This document shows, piece after piece, positions 1 through 8,911 of a stretch of DNA of 13,523 nucleotides (positions are counted from its first letter, which is position 1; each line of letters opens with the position of its first letter). Made by a program: the position numbers and the translations under genes. This DNA is from QHWT01 sp046734675 (GTDB taxonomy: Bacteria > Acidobacteriota > Vicinamibacteria > Vicinamibacterales > 2-12-FULL-66-21): contig JBKPRU010000138.1 of assembly GCA_046734675.1 (NCBI GenBank), forward strand, positions 1-13,523. Reading direction: 5' to 3'. The notes beneath the pieces were generated by a model. The model saw only the letters and a program-made list of their open reading frames with translations. It searched no databases and was not told the origin of the DNA.

Positions 1-46
1 CCGTGATCGTCTTCCAACCGGTGTCGTCGCAGAGGTCGCAGGCCAT
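1..46 (-). CDS. Start of an unidentified gene, cut by the left edge
   Basis: An ATG at 46-44 opens a frame that stays open to the window edge and gives 15 residues, MACDLCDDTGWKTIT. The CxxC pair followed by DDTGW looks like the start of a small zinc-binding knuckle. Similar CxxC...TGW openings occur at the N-termini of some DnaC/IstB-like ATPases and of zinc-ribbon proteins, but 15 residues cannot decide the family. It lies 57 bases downstream of the sigma-factor stop on the same strand. It has no clear ribosome binding site. A possible -10 box ends only 14 bases before the ATG, so the transcript could be leaderless or nearly so. Function unknown. Confidence 0.42.
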   Translation of the reverse strand, partial: MACDLCDDTGWKTIT

Positions 47-60
47 TTGGGTATCGCGCG

Positions 61-89
61 ATTGTACGCGCTCGTTCTCCGATCCGCAA
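61..89 (-). promoter_or_regulatory. Possible promoter for the left-edge gene
   Basis: On the minus strand a TACAAT (61-66, five of six matches to TATAAT) lies 17 bases downstream of TTGCGG (84-89, only the TTG matching the -35 consensus). It sits between the sigma-factor stop and the ATG at 46. It would place the transcription start within about 8 bases of that ATG. The weak -35 keeps this tentative. Confidence 0.3.
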
Positions 90-103
90 TCCGTGTGCGT
101 CGA

Positions 104-940
104 TCAATTGAGATAGCTGCGAAGCTCACCAGCGCGCTTCGAGCGACGCAGGCGATCCTTGGCGCGTGATTCGATCTGGCGGATGCGCTCACGCGACAAG
201 CCGAGCGTGTCGCCCACTTCCTGCAGCGTGCGCGGTTCGCCGTCGCGATCCAGGCCGAAGCGCAGCGTGACGACTTCGCGTTCCTTGTCGTCGAGCTCCG
301 TCAGCGCGTCGCGCACCCGCTCCACCGTCGCCTCGTGAATCAGCGATTCGTCGATCGGCGGCTCGGACGCCTGCACGAGCAGATCGCCCAGCTCCGGACC
401 GTCTCCGTCGTCGCTGCTGATCGGCTGGTTGAGAGAAAGATCACTCGAGCCGATGCGCCGCAGCGCGTCGACGTCAGCCTCCGAGATATCGAGGTCGGCG
501 GCGATCTCGCTGCGCGTCGGCGTGCGTTCGAGCTGGTCGGAGAGCTCGGCAACCTCGCGGCCGAATCGCGCGGCCACGCCCGAGAGTTTCTGCGGAAGCG
601 AGAACGCGCGGACCTGCCCAGAAAGCGCGTGCATGATCGCCTGCCGCACCCACCAGACCGCGTAGGTGATGAACTTCACGTTGCGCTCTGGATCGAAGCG
701 CCGCGCAGCTTCCATCAGCCCGAGGTTGCCTTCGTGGATCAGATCGAGGAACGGGACGCCGAGGCCGCGGAAGCGCTTCGCGTAGCTGACCACGAATCGC
801 AGGTTGCCTTCGACGAGCCGCCGCAGCGCGTCGGCGTCGCCGGTTCGAATGCGGCGCCCGAGCTCGCGCTCGTCGTCCGCGGTCAATCGAGGCAGCTTCG
901 CGAGCGCACGCAAGTACGCTTGCAGCGCGTCATCGTCCAC
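104..940 (-). CDS. RpoD-like sigma-70 family factor, last gene of the dnaK operon
   Basis: This 278-residue protein directs RNA polymerase to promoters. Region 1.2 covers residues 4-36, region 2 about 41-110 (NLRFVVSYAKRF, DLIHEGNLGL, TYAVWWVRQAI), region 3 about 115-172 (SLPQKLSG ... SLNQPIS) and region 4 about 205-270 (ERIRQIESRAKDRLRR helix-turn-helix). The long acidic region 1.1 of housekeeping RpoD is missing, which suggests a group 2 (alternative) factor. In region 2.4 the -10-reading glutamine is present (Q100), but the position equivalent to E. coli T440 is M103 and the next is H104. The start is GTG at 940: an in-frame TAA lies four codons upstream and no better start follows. It lies 88 bases after hspR on the same strand, separated by palindromes, so it may be read with the heat-shock genes. 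Whether it is a functional RpoH substitute is inference. Confidence 0.93.
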   Translation of the reverse strand: MDDDALQAYLRALAKLPRLTADDERELGRRIRTGDADALRRLVEGNLRFVVSYAKRFRGLGVPFLDLIHEGNLGLMEAARRFDPERNVKFITYAVWWVRQAIMHALSGQVRAFSLPQKLSGVAARFGREVAELSDQLERTPTRSEIAADLDISEADVDALRRIGSSDLSLNQPISSDDGDGPELGDLLVQASEPPIDESLIHEATVERVRDALTELDDKEREVVTLRFGLDRDGEPRTLQEVGDTLGLSRERIRQIESRAKDRLRRSKRAGELRSYLN

Positions 941-962
941 CTCGCGATCTTACGCCACGAAC

Positions 963-986
963 GGCGCCCCTAAAGAGGCGCCCTAC
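963..986 (-). repeat. Intergenic palindrome, copy A (TTTA loop)
   Basis: Read on the minus strand, GTAGG leads into an 8-base stem (GGCGCCTC against GGGGCGCC, one G-U pair) closed by a TTTA loop. It lies between the hspR stop and the sigma-factor GTG. The 11 bases TGTCACGTAGG at its edge also occur beside copy C at 10055-10065. It might attenuate or process the transcript ahead of the sigma gene. Confidence 0.6.
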
Positions 987-1001
987 GTGACATCGGTACC
1001 A

Positions 1002-1022
1002 CGGGCCTGTTCTTTAGACCCG
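1002..1022. repeat. Degenerate palindrome, copy D, after hspR
   Basis: CGGGCCT (1002-1008) pairs with AGACCCG (1016-1022) at six of seven positions around a 7-base loop. The segment TCTTTAGACCC differs by one base from TCTTCAGACCC in copy C. It sits 7 bases beyond the hspR stop. With copy A it fills most of the hspR-sigma gap, but pairing is imperfect and membership of the family is tentative. Confidence 0.4.
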
Positions 1023-1028
1023 ACAGTG

Positions 1029-1484
1029 TCAGTGATCTTTTTGTGCGGCGCGCTGAGCCGGCGGCACGTCGTCGGGTGCCTGCTCGACGGTGACGGTCGG
1101 CGGCGTGGCGCGCACGAGATCGGTGGGCGATGACTTGACGAGCGCAGTGCTGAGACGCTGTTCCCAATCGCCGAGTCCGCGCGCCAGCTCGTGCTTCACG
1201 TATTCCATGAACTGGTTCACCTCGGCCTGCATCTGCTCCATCTTGCGGCGCATGTTGAGGATGATCTCCACGCCCGCGAGGTTCACGCCGAGGTCGCGCG
1301 TCAATGACAGGATGGTTTCGAGCTGTTCGAGATCTTCTTCTGAATAGAGGCGGGTGTTGCCTTCGGTGCGGGACGGCTTGAGCAGCCCTTCACGTTCGTA
1401 CAGGCGCAGGGTCTGCGGGTGGATGTTGTACTTCTGCGCCACCGCGCTGATCATGTAGTACGCCTTGCCGCCGCGCTTCGCCAT
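1029..1484 (-). CDS. hspR: HspR-type MerR-family heat-shock repressor
   Basis: This 151-residue protein is expected to repress the dnaK operon by binding inverted repeats at its promoter, with DnaK as co-repressor in the classical actinobacterial model. The N-terminal MerR winged helix-turn-helix is clear at residues 9-55 (YYMISAVAQKYNIHPQTLRL, then YEREGLLKPSR and NTRLYSEEDL). A helical segment follows at 55-100 (ETILSLTRDLGVNLAGVEIIL, MRRKMEQMQAEV) and probably forms the dimer. The tail from about 112 is proline/alanine-rich and looks disordered. The ATG at 1484 follows the dnaJ stop by 6 bases, so the genes are almost certainly co-translated. No ligand-binding cysteine cluster is seen, unlike metal-sensing MerR proteins. 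The call rests on HTH similarity plus the dnaK-dnaJ-hspR context. Confidence 0.93.
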   Translation of the reverse strand: MAKRGGKAYYMISAVAQKYNIHPQTLRLYEREGLLKPSRTEGNTRLYSEEDLEQLETILSLTRDLGVNLAGVEIILNMRRKMEQMQAEVNQFMEYVKHELARGLGDWEQRLSTALVKSSPTDLVRATPPTVTVEQAPDDVPPAQRAAQKDH

Positions 1485-1490
1485 GTCGGT

Positions 1491-2573
1491 CTAGTCGCTC
1501 TGCTGGTGACGGACGGTATCTTCGTACAATTTTCCGAGCTGTCGAATCAGCGCCCGTCCCTCCTCGTTCACGACCTGCGGCAGCACGACCCGGATCTCGA
1601 CGATGAGATCGCCGCGGCCGCCGACGCCCGGAACGCCGCGCTCCGCGAGCCGAATCCGCTGCCCGGCCTGGGTGCCCGGCGGCACCTTCAATCGGAGCGG
1701 GCCCTCGAGCGACGGCACTTCGACGCGCGCGCCGAGCACCGCTTCGTGTACGCCTACGGGCACGACGACGTGCAGGTCGTCGCCATCGCGACGGAACACC
1801 GCATGCGGCTGCACGTGGATGGTGACGTAGAGATCGCCGTTCCGTGCGCCGTGGCGTCCCGCATGCCCGCGATCCGGCACGCGCAGTCCCGCGCCGTCCT
1901 CGACGCCCGGCGGCACTCTCACCGCCACGGCTTCACTGCGAACGTGCTGGCCGTGGCCGCTGCAGATCGTGCAGCGCGCGGTCCGCTGCCGCCCAGTACC
2001 GTGGCACGCATTGCAGCTCTTCGTGAACACCATGTGGCCCCGCGCCCACCGCACCTTGCCGGCACCGTGGCACGGGCCACATCGTCCTTCCGGCGTGCGC
2101 ACGTGCCCGGCGCCGCCACACGCGCCGCACACGTCCTGACGCGTGACCACGACCTGCCGCTCGACGCCGCGCATCGCGTCTTCGAACGAGAGCGTCAGCG
2201 TCGCATGCAGATCGGCGCCCGGCTCGGGACGGCCCGTGTCGGGCGAGATCACCGGATGCAGCACCTCCGCGAACAGCTCCGTGAAGGTCGCCGCCTGCGC
2301 GCCGTGCGCCGCTGACGAGAAATCAAATCCAGAAAACTCGAACGACGAAGCGGTCGCCGGTCCGGGCCCCGGCTCCGCCGCATCGTAGGCACGCCGCCGC
2401 TCCGGGTCGACGAGCGTTTCGTAAGCCTCGGAGATGCGGCGGTACAACGCCTCGGCGGCGCGATCCCCCGGATTGATATCCGGGTGATACCGCCGCGCGA
2501 GACGCCGGTACGCCCGCTTGATATCCGCTGGCGACGCGCCGGGCGAAAGACCGAGCAGGGCGTACAGGTCCAT
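1491..2573 (-). CDS. dnaJ: Chaperone protein DnaJ (type A Hsp40)
   Basis: This 360-residue co-chaperone stimulates DnaK ATPase activity and delivers unfolded clients. The J domain spans residues 2-68 with the essential HPD at 30-32. The zinc region has all four CxxCxGxG motifs: C149/C152, C165/C168, C187/C190 and C201/C204. The C-terminal substrate-binding barrel follows (about 210-335). The linker after the J domain, residues 68-110, is unusually poor in glycine (about FEFSGFDFSSAAHGA) compared with the usual Gly/Phe-rich segment. The gene starts at an ATG 6 bases after the dnaK stop and ends 6 bases before hspR, so it is the middle gene of one transcript. No grpE lies between dnaK and dnaJ, unlike the actinobacterial dnaK-grpE-dnaJ-hspR order. 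Confidence 0.97.
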   Translation of the reverse strand: MDLYALLGLSPGASPADIKRAYRRLARRYHPDINPGDRAAEALYRRISEAYETLVDPERRRAYDAAEPGPGPATASSFEFSGFDFSSAAHGAQAATFTELFAEVLHPVISPDTGRPEPGADLHATLTLSFEDAMRGVERQVVVTRQDVCGACGGAGHVRTPEGRCGPCHGAGKVRWARGHMVFTKSCNACHGTGRQRTARCTICSGHGQHVRSEAVAVRVPPGVEDGAGLRVPDRGHAGRHGARNGDLYVTIHVQPHAVFRRDGDDLHVVVPVGVHEAVLGARVEVPSLEGPLRLKVPPGTQAGQRIRLAERGVPGVGGRGDLIVEIRVVLPQVVNEEGRALIRQLGKLYEDTVRHQQSD

Positions 2574-2579
2574 GACGTC

Positions 2580-4499
<1,920 letters not shown>

Positions 4500-4582
4500 G
4501 TGGTGTGTCCTCGCCTTCGCCTTTACTCGACACTGCCAGACGGAAGCTCGATCCGACAGGTCACAATCTTTATAACGATTAA

Positions 4583-4611
4583 AATATAAAATCTGAGCGC
4601 GTATCTGTCAA
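4583..4611 (-). promoter_or_regulatory. Sigma-70-type promoter of the dnaK operon
   Basis: On the minus strand a perfect -35 TTGACA (4606-4611) is followed after 17 bases by TATATT (4583-4588), in an AT-rich patch that stands out from the GC-rich surroundings. Transcription would start near 4576. The consensus quality points to housekeeping sigma control relieved from a repressor, not a heat-shock sigma promoter. Confidence 0.75.
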
Positions 4612-4612
4612 G
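4592..4612 (-). promoter_or_regulatory. Possible HspR operator (HAIR-like)
   Basis: Minus strand CTTGACA, then 7 bases, then GCTCAGA. This has the 7-7-7 architecture of the HAIR consensus (CTTGAGT-N7-ACTCAAG), with five of seven and four of seven bases matching. It overlaps the -35 and spacer of the dnaK promoter, the position expected for repression, and HspR is encoded in the same operon. The right half-site is weak. Confidence 0.42.
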
Positions 4613-4637
4613 GCGATGAGCTCAATTTCTGACGACC

Positions 4638-4665
4638 TCGACAGCCCGCAACCCGGTGATATACT
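4638..4665 (+). promoter_or_regulatory. Probable promoter of the FecR/DUF6600 gene
   Basis: TCGACA (4638-4643, five of six to TTGACA) and TATACT (4660-4665, five of six to TATAAT) are 16 bases apart. The start would be near 4672 with a short leader of about 27 bases. The gene has GAGG at 4687-4690, 8 bases before its ATG. It is divergent from the dnaK promoter, with about 27 bases between the two -35 boxes. Confidence 0.6.
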
Positions 4666-4698
4666 GCGAATTGCCAGCCTGCGCGTGAGGTTCTCGTT

Positions 4699-6612
4699 AT
4701 GCTCCGCCGCCTTGCGTTTTCCCTTTGTATTGCGGCGCTCGGCTCTCTGACCGCTCCTCCCGCATACGCCCAGGAATCCGACGCGGGAGCGCCGGCCCAT
4801 GTCGCACTCGTCGAAGGCACCGCCTCACTCGAGCGCGACGGACGCACCGAGACATCCGCACTCAACATGCCGCTCTTGAGCGGCGACCGGCTTCGCACCG
4901 CCGACGGCCGCGTCGAAGTGCTGTTCGACGATGGCAGTACGCTCCATCTCGATTCCGCGACCACCATCGACGTGCAGTCGGACGCCCTGTTGCGCCTGAT
5001 CGACGGTCGGATTCGCCTGAACCTGGCGGGACGCGGACAGACCGATTACCGGGTCGACTCGCCTGCCGGCTCCGCGCGCATCACGCAGGCGGGTGAATAC
5101 CGCCTGGCCTTGCTGCACGGCCAGCGCGAGACCCAGCTCGAAGTCGCGGTGCTGCGGGGGGCCGCGGAAGTCTTCACCAACGAAGGATCGACGGTGGTGC
5201 GCGCCGGCGAGCGCGCGTATGCGAGCGAAGGGCTGGCGCCGTCGTACCCGTACGCCTTCAACTCCGCGAACTGGGACGACTTCGATCGCTGGTCGGAACA
5301 GCGGCGCGACATGCGCCTCGGCGTTTCGACGCAGTACCTGCCCTCGTCGATGCAGACGTATGCGCCGACCTTCGATCAATACGGCGACTGGCGGTATTCG
5401 CAGCCGTACGGGTACGTCTGGTATCCGCGCGTCGCCACCGGATGGCGTCCTTATTATTACGGCCGCTGGGTGAGCTACCCGCGCTACGGGTGGACGTGGG
5501 TGGGCGCCGATTACTTCTCGTGGCCGACGCACCACTACGGCCGTTGGGGCTTCTCCGCGGGCGCGTGGTTCTGGATCCCCGCGGCGCGGTGGGCGCCGGC
5601 GTGGGTCTCGTGGGCATATGCGCCGGGCTATGTGAGCTGGTGCCCGCTCGGCTTCAACAACGCTCCGGTGTTCGCGATCAACGTGAACGTCGGGTATGGC
5701 CACCGTTACTACTCACCGTGGAACGCGTGGACGGTGGTGAGCGCCGGCCATTTCGGCGGCGGGTTCGTGCATCAGCGCGCGGTGCACCTCGATCGCTGGG
5801 CGGCGGCGCGCCGTCCCGTCTTCGTGTCACGGCCGGCGGCGCCGGTCTATCGTGACGTCGCGGTGCCGCGCGTTTCGACCACGGCTCGCAGCGTGAGCGC
5901 GCCGATTCGCTGGGCTGGCAGCCGCACGGCGGGCGACAACTACTTCACGCGCGGCGGTGATCGGGGCGAGCACATCGCGCCGGCCCCCTCCGTGGGTGCG
6001 GCCACTCGCAGCGCGCTGCCCGCGCCCTCGCGCCAGCCGCGCGACCTTACGTCGGCGCCCGCGCCGCGCACCTACCAGGGGTCGCGCGACGCGGACCTCG
6101 GGCGGGACCGCGCCGTTCCGCGCAGCGGTGCGCCAGCCACCAACTCCAGCGTCGGTGCGGTCGGCCAGCGCACGCTGCCTGACGCTCCCGGGCGCTGGAT
6201 CGATCCGCGCGGCGCCGACAACCCGGCCTACGCGCCCCGGTCGTCCCAGGGATTCGGACGCGCGGTCGACCGCGGTACCCGCGAACGCAGCGACATGGCC
6301 GTCCCGCGCGGCATGCCCGCGCAACCGCGCAACGACTCCCTCCGTCCGTCGTACGACGGTCCTGCGTACGGCGGCGATCGCGGCGGTCCGTCGCGCACAG
6401 CCCCTGCGCCGCCCCAGCGCTCTGTTGCTCCGCCGCCCGCGCCCGCTCCGGGTCCGGCTCCGCAGCGAGCTGCCCCGAGCGGCAGCCAAGGGGGATCGCG
6501 TTCCTCGGGCGGCCAGTCAACGGGACAGGCCGTCCCGCGCCCGTCGACTGGCGCTCAGGGCGTCCCGAGCCGTGTCGAGGGGCGACGAGGCGGCGGGCGC
6601 GGCGGCGCATAG
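4699..6612 (+). CDS. Exported FecR-domain/DUF6600 protein with disordered tail
   Basis: This 637-residue protein is probably periplasmic or surface-exposed. A signal peptide covers residues 1-24 (basic MLRRL, hydrophobic core, AYA-Q cleavage site). A FecR-like beta domain follows at about 34-115 (VALVEGTASLERDG, LLSGDRLRTADGRVEVLF, DGSTLHLD). Residues 228-319 are packed with Trp, Tyr and Gly (YGDWRYSQPYGYVWYP, WTWVGADYF, GYVSWCPLGF), the pattern of DUF6600. From about 385 to the end the chain is Pro/Arg/Ala/Gly/Ser-rich and likely disordered and basic. It has no TonB or sigma-factor neighbour, so it is not a classical FecR iron regulator. The PBP gene starts 13 bases downstream, which suggests a shared transcript and a cell-wall or envelope role, but that is inference. 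Function unknown. Confidence 0.85.
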   Translation: MLRRLAFSLCIAALGSLTAPPAYAQESDAGAPAHVALVEGTASLERDGRTETSALNMPLLSGDRLRTADGRVEVLFDDGSTLHLDSATTIDVQSDALLRLIDGRIRLNLAGRGQTDYRVDSPAGSARITQAGEYRLALLHGQRETQLEVAVLRGAAEVFTNEGSTVVRAGERAYASEGLAPSYPYAFNSANWDDFDRWSEQRRDMRLGVSTQYLPSSMQTYAPTFDQYGDWRYSQPYGYVWYPRVATGWRPYYYGRWVSYPRYGWTWVGADYFSWPTHHYGRWGFSAGAWFWIPAARWAPAWVSWAYAPGYVSWCPLGFNNAPVFAINVNVGYGHRYYSPWNAWTVVSAGHFGGGFVHQRAVHLDRWAAARRPVFVSRPAAPVYRDVAVPRVSTTARSVSAPIRWAGSRTAGDNYFTRGGDRGEHIAPAPSVGAATRSALPAPSRQPRDLTSAPAPRTYQGSRDADLGRDRAVPRSGAPATNSSVGAVGQRTLPDAPGRWIDPRGADNPAYAPRSSQGFGRAVDRGTRERSDMAVPRGMPAQPRNDSLRPSYDGPAYGGDRGGPSRTAPAPPQRSVAPPPAPAPGPAPQRAAPSGSQGGSRSSGGQSTGQAVPRPSTGAQGVPSRVEGRRGGGRGGA

Positions 6613-6625
6613 AATGAAACGCTGA

Positions 6626-8884
6626 ATGGCCCGCTACGTCGTCAAGCTCGCGAAGAACGCGGGCATCGTCATCCTTTTCTTGATCGCGGCGACGCTCGGC
6701 ACGGCGACGGGCGTCGTCTTCGCCTTCGCGGGGGACCTGCCCCGCATCTCCGCGCTCGACGACTACTCGCCCAGCACGATCACGCGCGTCTACGGCGCGC
6801 GCGGCGACGTCGTCGGCGAGTTCGCGATTCAGCGGCGCGTCATCATCAGGTATCAGGACATCTCGCCGAACCTGAGGAACGCAATCCTCGCCGCGGAAGA
6901 CGACGGGTTCTTCCGTCATTTCGGGTTGAGCATTCCGCACATCATCGGCGCCGCGGTCAAGGACCTCATCGAGTTCCGCAAGGCCGCCGGCGCGAGCACG
7001 CTCACGCAGCAGCTGACGCGCAAGCTGTTTCTGAAGGACGACAAGGCGTGGTCGCGGAAGGTGAAGGAAGCCATCCTCACCATCCAGATCGAGAAGCGCT
7101 ACACGAAGGAAGAGATCTTCACGCTCTACTGCAATCAGATGTACTTCGGGCACGGCGCCTATGGCGTCGAAGCCGCGTCGCGCCTGTATTTCGCGAAGTC
7201 GGCCAAGGATCTCAGCCTCGAAGAAGCGGCGCTGATTGCCGGCATCCTGCAGGGGAACGTCCGGCAGAGTCCCTACGTGAACATGGACGCGGCGCTGCGC
7301 CGTCGCAACTACACGCTCGATCGGATGGCGGAGGTCGGGTTCATCACGCCGCAGCAGGCGGCCGATGCGAAGAAGAAGCCGATCGTGACGCGCGGCGATC
7401 CGTCGATGCAGTCGGCGACGATCGCGCCGTATTTCCTCGAGGAAGTGCGGAAGGAGCTCGAAGGCCGCTACGGCGCGAAACAGCTGTACGAGAACGGGCT
7501 GGCCGTCCAGACCGCGCTCGACCTGCGGCTGCAGGAGGTCGCGAACCGCGCGCTCGATCGCGGGCTGCGGCGCATCGATCACTTGCACGGGTTCCGCAAG
7601 CCGCGCCGCAACGTGCTCGACGAGGGGCACTCGATTGACGCGTTCAAGCAATCGCGGTGGGACCGCTCGTTCAACGTGGACGATGTGGTGCCGGCAATCG
7701 TCACGGAGGTCGAGCCAGCGGCGATCGCGCTCCGCGCCGGCGACTATCGCGTCACGATCGACAAGAAGGGCTTCGCGTGGACGCGGAAGACGCCTGCGCA
7801 GCTGGTCAAGCGCGGCGATCTCGTCGAGGCGCGGCTGCTGACGATCGATGCGGCAGCACGCACCGGAACGGCGTTGCTCGAACAGCCGCCCGCCGTCGAA
7901 GGCGCGGTGCTCGCGCTCGACAACCGCACCGGCCAGGTCAAAGTCATGACCGGCGGCTACAGTTTCGACCGCAGCAAGTTCAATCGCGCGACGCAGGCGT
8001 TCCGGCAGGTCGGCTCCGCGTTCAAGCCATTCGTCTACACGACGGCGATCGATCGTGGCTACACGCCCGCGACCATCCTGCAGGACGTCCCGGCGAGCTT
8101 CCCCGGCGGCACCGGTCAGCCGGTCTACTCGCCGCAGAACTACGACCACAAGTTCGAAGGGCCGATCACGCTGCGGCGCGCGCTCGAAGACTCGCGCAAC
8201 GTGCCCGCCGTCCGTGTGATGGATCAGCTCGGGCCGAAGCAGGTGATCTCCTATGCGCGCCGTTTCGGTCTCACGTCGCCGCTGCCCCCGTATCTCGCCG
8301 TCGCGCTGGGCGCGGCCGAAGCGACGCTGCTCGAAATGACGAGCGCGTATTCGGTGTTCCCGAACCAGGGCGTGCGGATGACGCCCTACTCGGTGCTGAA
8401 GGTCACGGATCGCGAAGGGAACGTCCTCGAAGAGAACCGGCCCGAGCCCAAGGACGCGATCCGCGCCGACACGGCGTTCGTGATGACGTCACTCCTGCGC
8501 GGCGTGGTCCAGCGCGGCACGGCTGGCAAGGCAGCGTCGCTCAATTGGCCGATTGGCGGGAAGACAGGAACCACGGACGACTTCTCCGATGCATGGTTCA
8601 TCGGGTTCGACCCGGACATCACGCTCGGCGTGTGGGTCGGCTACGACCAGCGCAAGCCGCTCGGCCCGAGCATGAGCGGCGCCGAAGCGGCGCTGCCGAT
8701 CTGGATCGAGATCTTCAAGGCGTGGATCGGCGACCGCAAGGATGCGCCGTCGTTCCAGCCGCCCGGCAACATCGTGTTCGTGTCGGTCGACAAGGGCACG
8801 GGCAACGCGACCGACGCGGCGACGCCGGGGTCGATCAACGAGGCGTTCATCGCCGGCACGCAGCCCGGGATATTCCGCCAGTAG
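6626..8884 (+). CDS. mrcA: Class A penicillin-binding protein 1A (glycosyltransferase/transpeptidase)
   Basis: This 752-residue enzyme polymerises lipid II into glycan strands and cross-links the peptides at the outer face of the inner membrane. A short cytoplasmic start and one membrane anchor (about 13-36) precede the GT51 glycosyltransferase, with catalytic Glu91 in EDDGFFRHFG, then GASTLTQQLTR and a long YFGHGAYGVEAASRLYF segment. An OB-like insert (about 290-430) leads to the transpeptidase domain with all three motifs: SxxK at S464/K467 (GSAFKP), SxN at S523/N525 (SRN) and KTGT starting at K646. The ATG at 6626 follows the FecR-protein stop by 13 bases. A three-codon ORF (ATG AAA CGC TGA) abuts it directly. 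No strong Shine-Dalgarno is visible, consistent with translational coupling. The stop codon lies in the hairpin at 8881-8908. Confidence 0.97.
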   Translation: MARYVVKLAKNAGIVILFLIAATLGTATGVVFAFAGDLPRISALDDYSPSTITRVYGARGDVVGEFAIQRRVIIRYQDISPNLRNAILAAEDDGFFRHFGLSIPHIIGAAVKDLIEFRKAAGASTLTQQLTRKLFLKDDKAWSRKVKEAILTIQIEKRYTKEEIFTLYCNQMYFGHGAYGVEAASRLYFAKSAKDLSLEEAALIAGILQGNVRQSPYVNMDAALRRRNYTLDRMAEVGFITPQQAADAKKKPIVTRGDPSMQSATIAPYFLEEVRKELEGRYGAKQLYENGLAVQTALDLRLQEVANRALDRGLRRIDHLHGFRKPRRNVLDEGHSIDAFKQSRWDRSFNVDDVVPAIVTEVEPAAIALRAGDYRVTIDKKGFAWTRKTPAQLVKRGDLVEARLLTIDAAARTGTALLEQPPAVEGAVLALDNRTGQVKVMTGGYSFDRSKFNRATQAFRQVGSAFKPFVYTTAIDRGYTPATILQDVPASFPGGTGQPVYSPQNYDHKFEGPITLRRALEDSRNVPAVRVMDQLGPKQVISYARRFGLTSPLPPYLAVALGAAEATLLEMTSAYSVFPNQGVRMTPYSVLKVTDREGNVLEENRPEPKDAIRADTAFVMTSLLRGVVQRGTAGKAASLNWPIGGKTGTTDDFSDAWFIGFDPDITLGVWVGYDQRKPLGPSMSGAEAALPIWIEIFKAWIGDRKDAPSFQPPGNIVFVSVDKGTGNATDAATPGSINEAFIAGTQPGIFRQ

Positions 8885-8911
8885 GCCCGACCTTTAGGTC
8901 GGGCCTACTGG
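8878..8911. terminator. Bidirectional hairpin between mrcA and prfB (palindrome copy B)
   Basis: GTAGGCCCGACC (8881-8892) and GGTCGGGCCTAC (8897-8908) pair perfectly around a TTTA loop. Three further pairs extend the stem out to 8878-8911. The two convergent genes both end CAG-TAG inside its arms. There is no clear T-tract on either side, so if it terminates transcription it may be imperfect or Rho-assisted. It resembles copies A and C. Confidence 0.72.

Noticed and set aside
47..103. Terminator for the dnaK operon after the sigma gene
   Set aside because: No convincing hairpin or T-tract was found on the minus strand in this stretch.
1419..2315. A 298-codon plus-strand frame opposite hspR and dnaJ
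   Set aside because: It overlaps two clear genes completely and its sequence looks like a reading shadow of the zinc-finger region.
4614..4626. TGAGCTCA palindrome between the two divergent promoters as the HspR operator
   Set aside because: It is a short 8-base palindrome without the N7 spacing of HAIR sites. The overlapping CTTGACA-N7-GCTCAGA fits better.
6047..8149. A 700-codon open frame on the minus strand, antisense to the FecR protein and PBP
   Set aside because: It spans two well-supported genes, has an Arg-rich composition and no domain, and is explained by GC bias at the third codon position.
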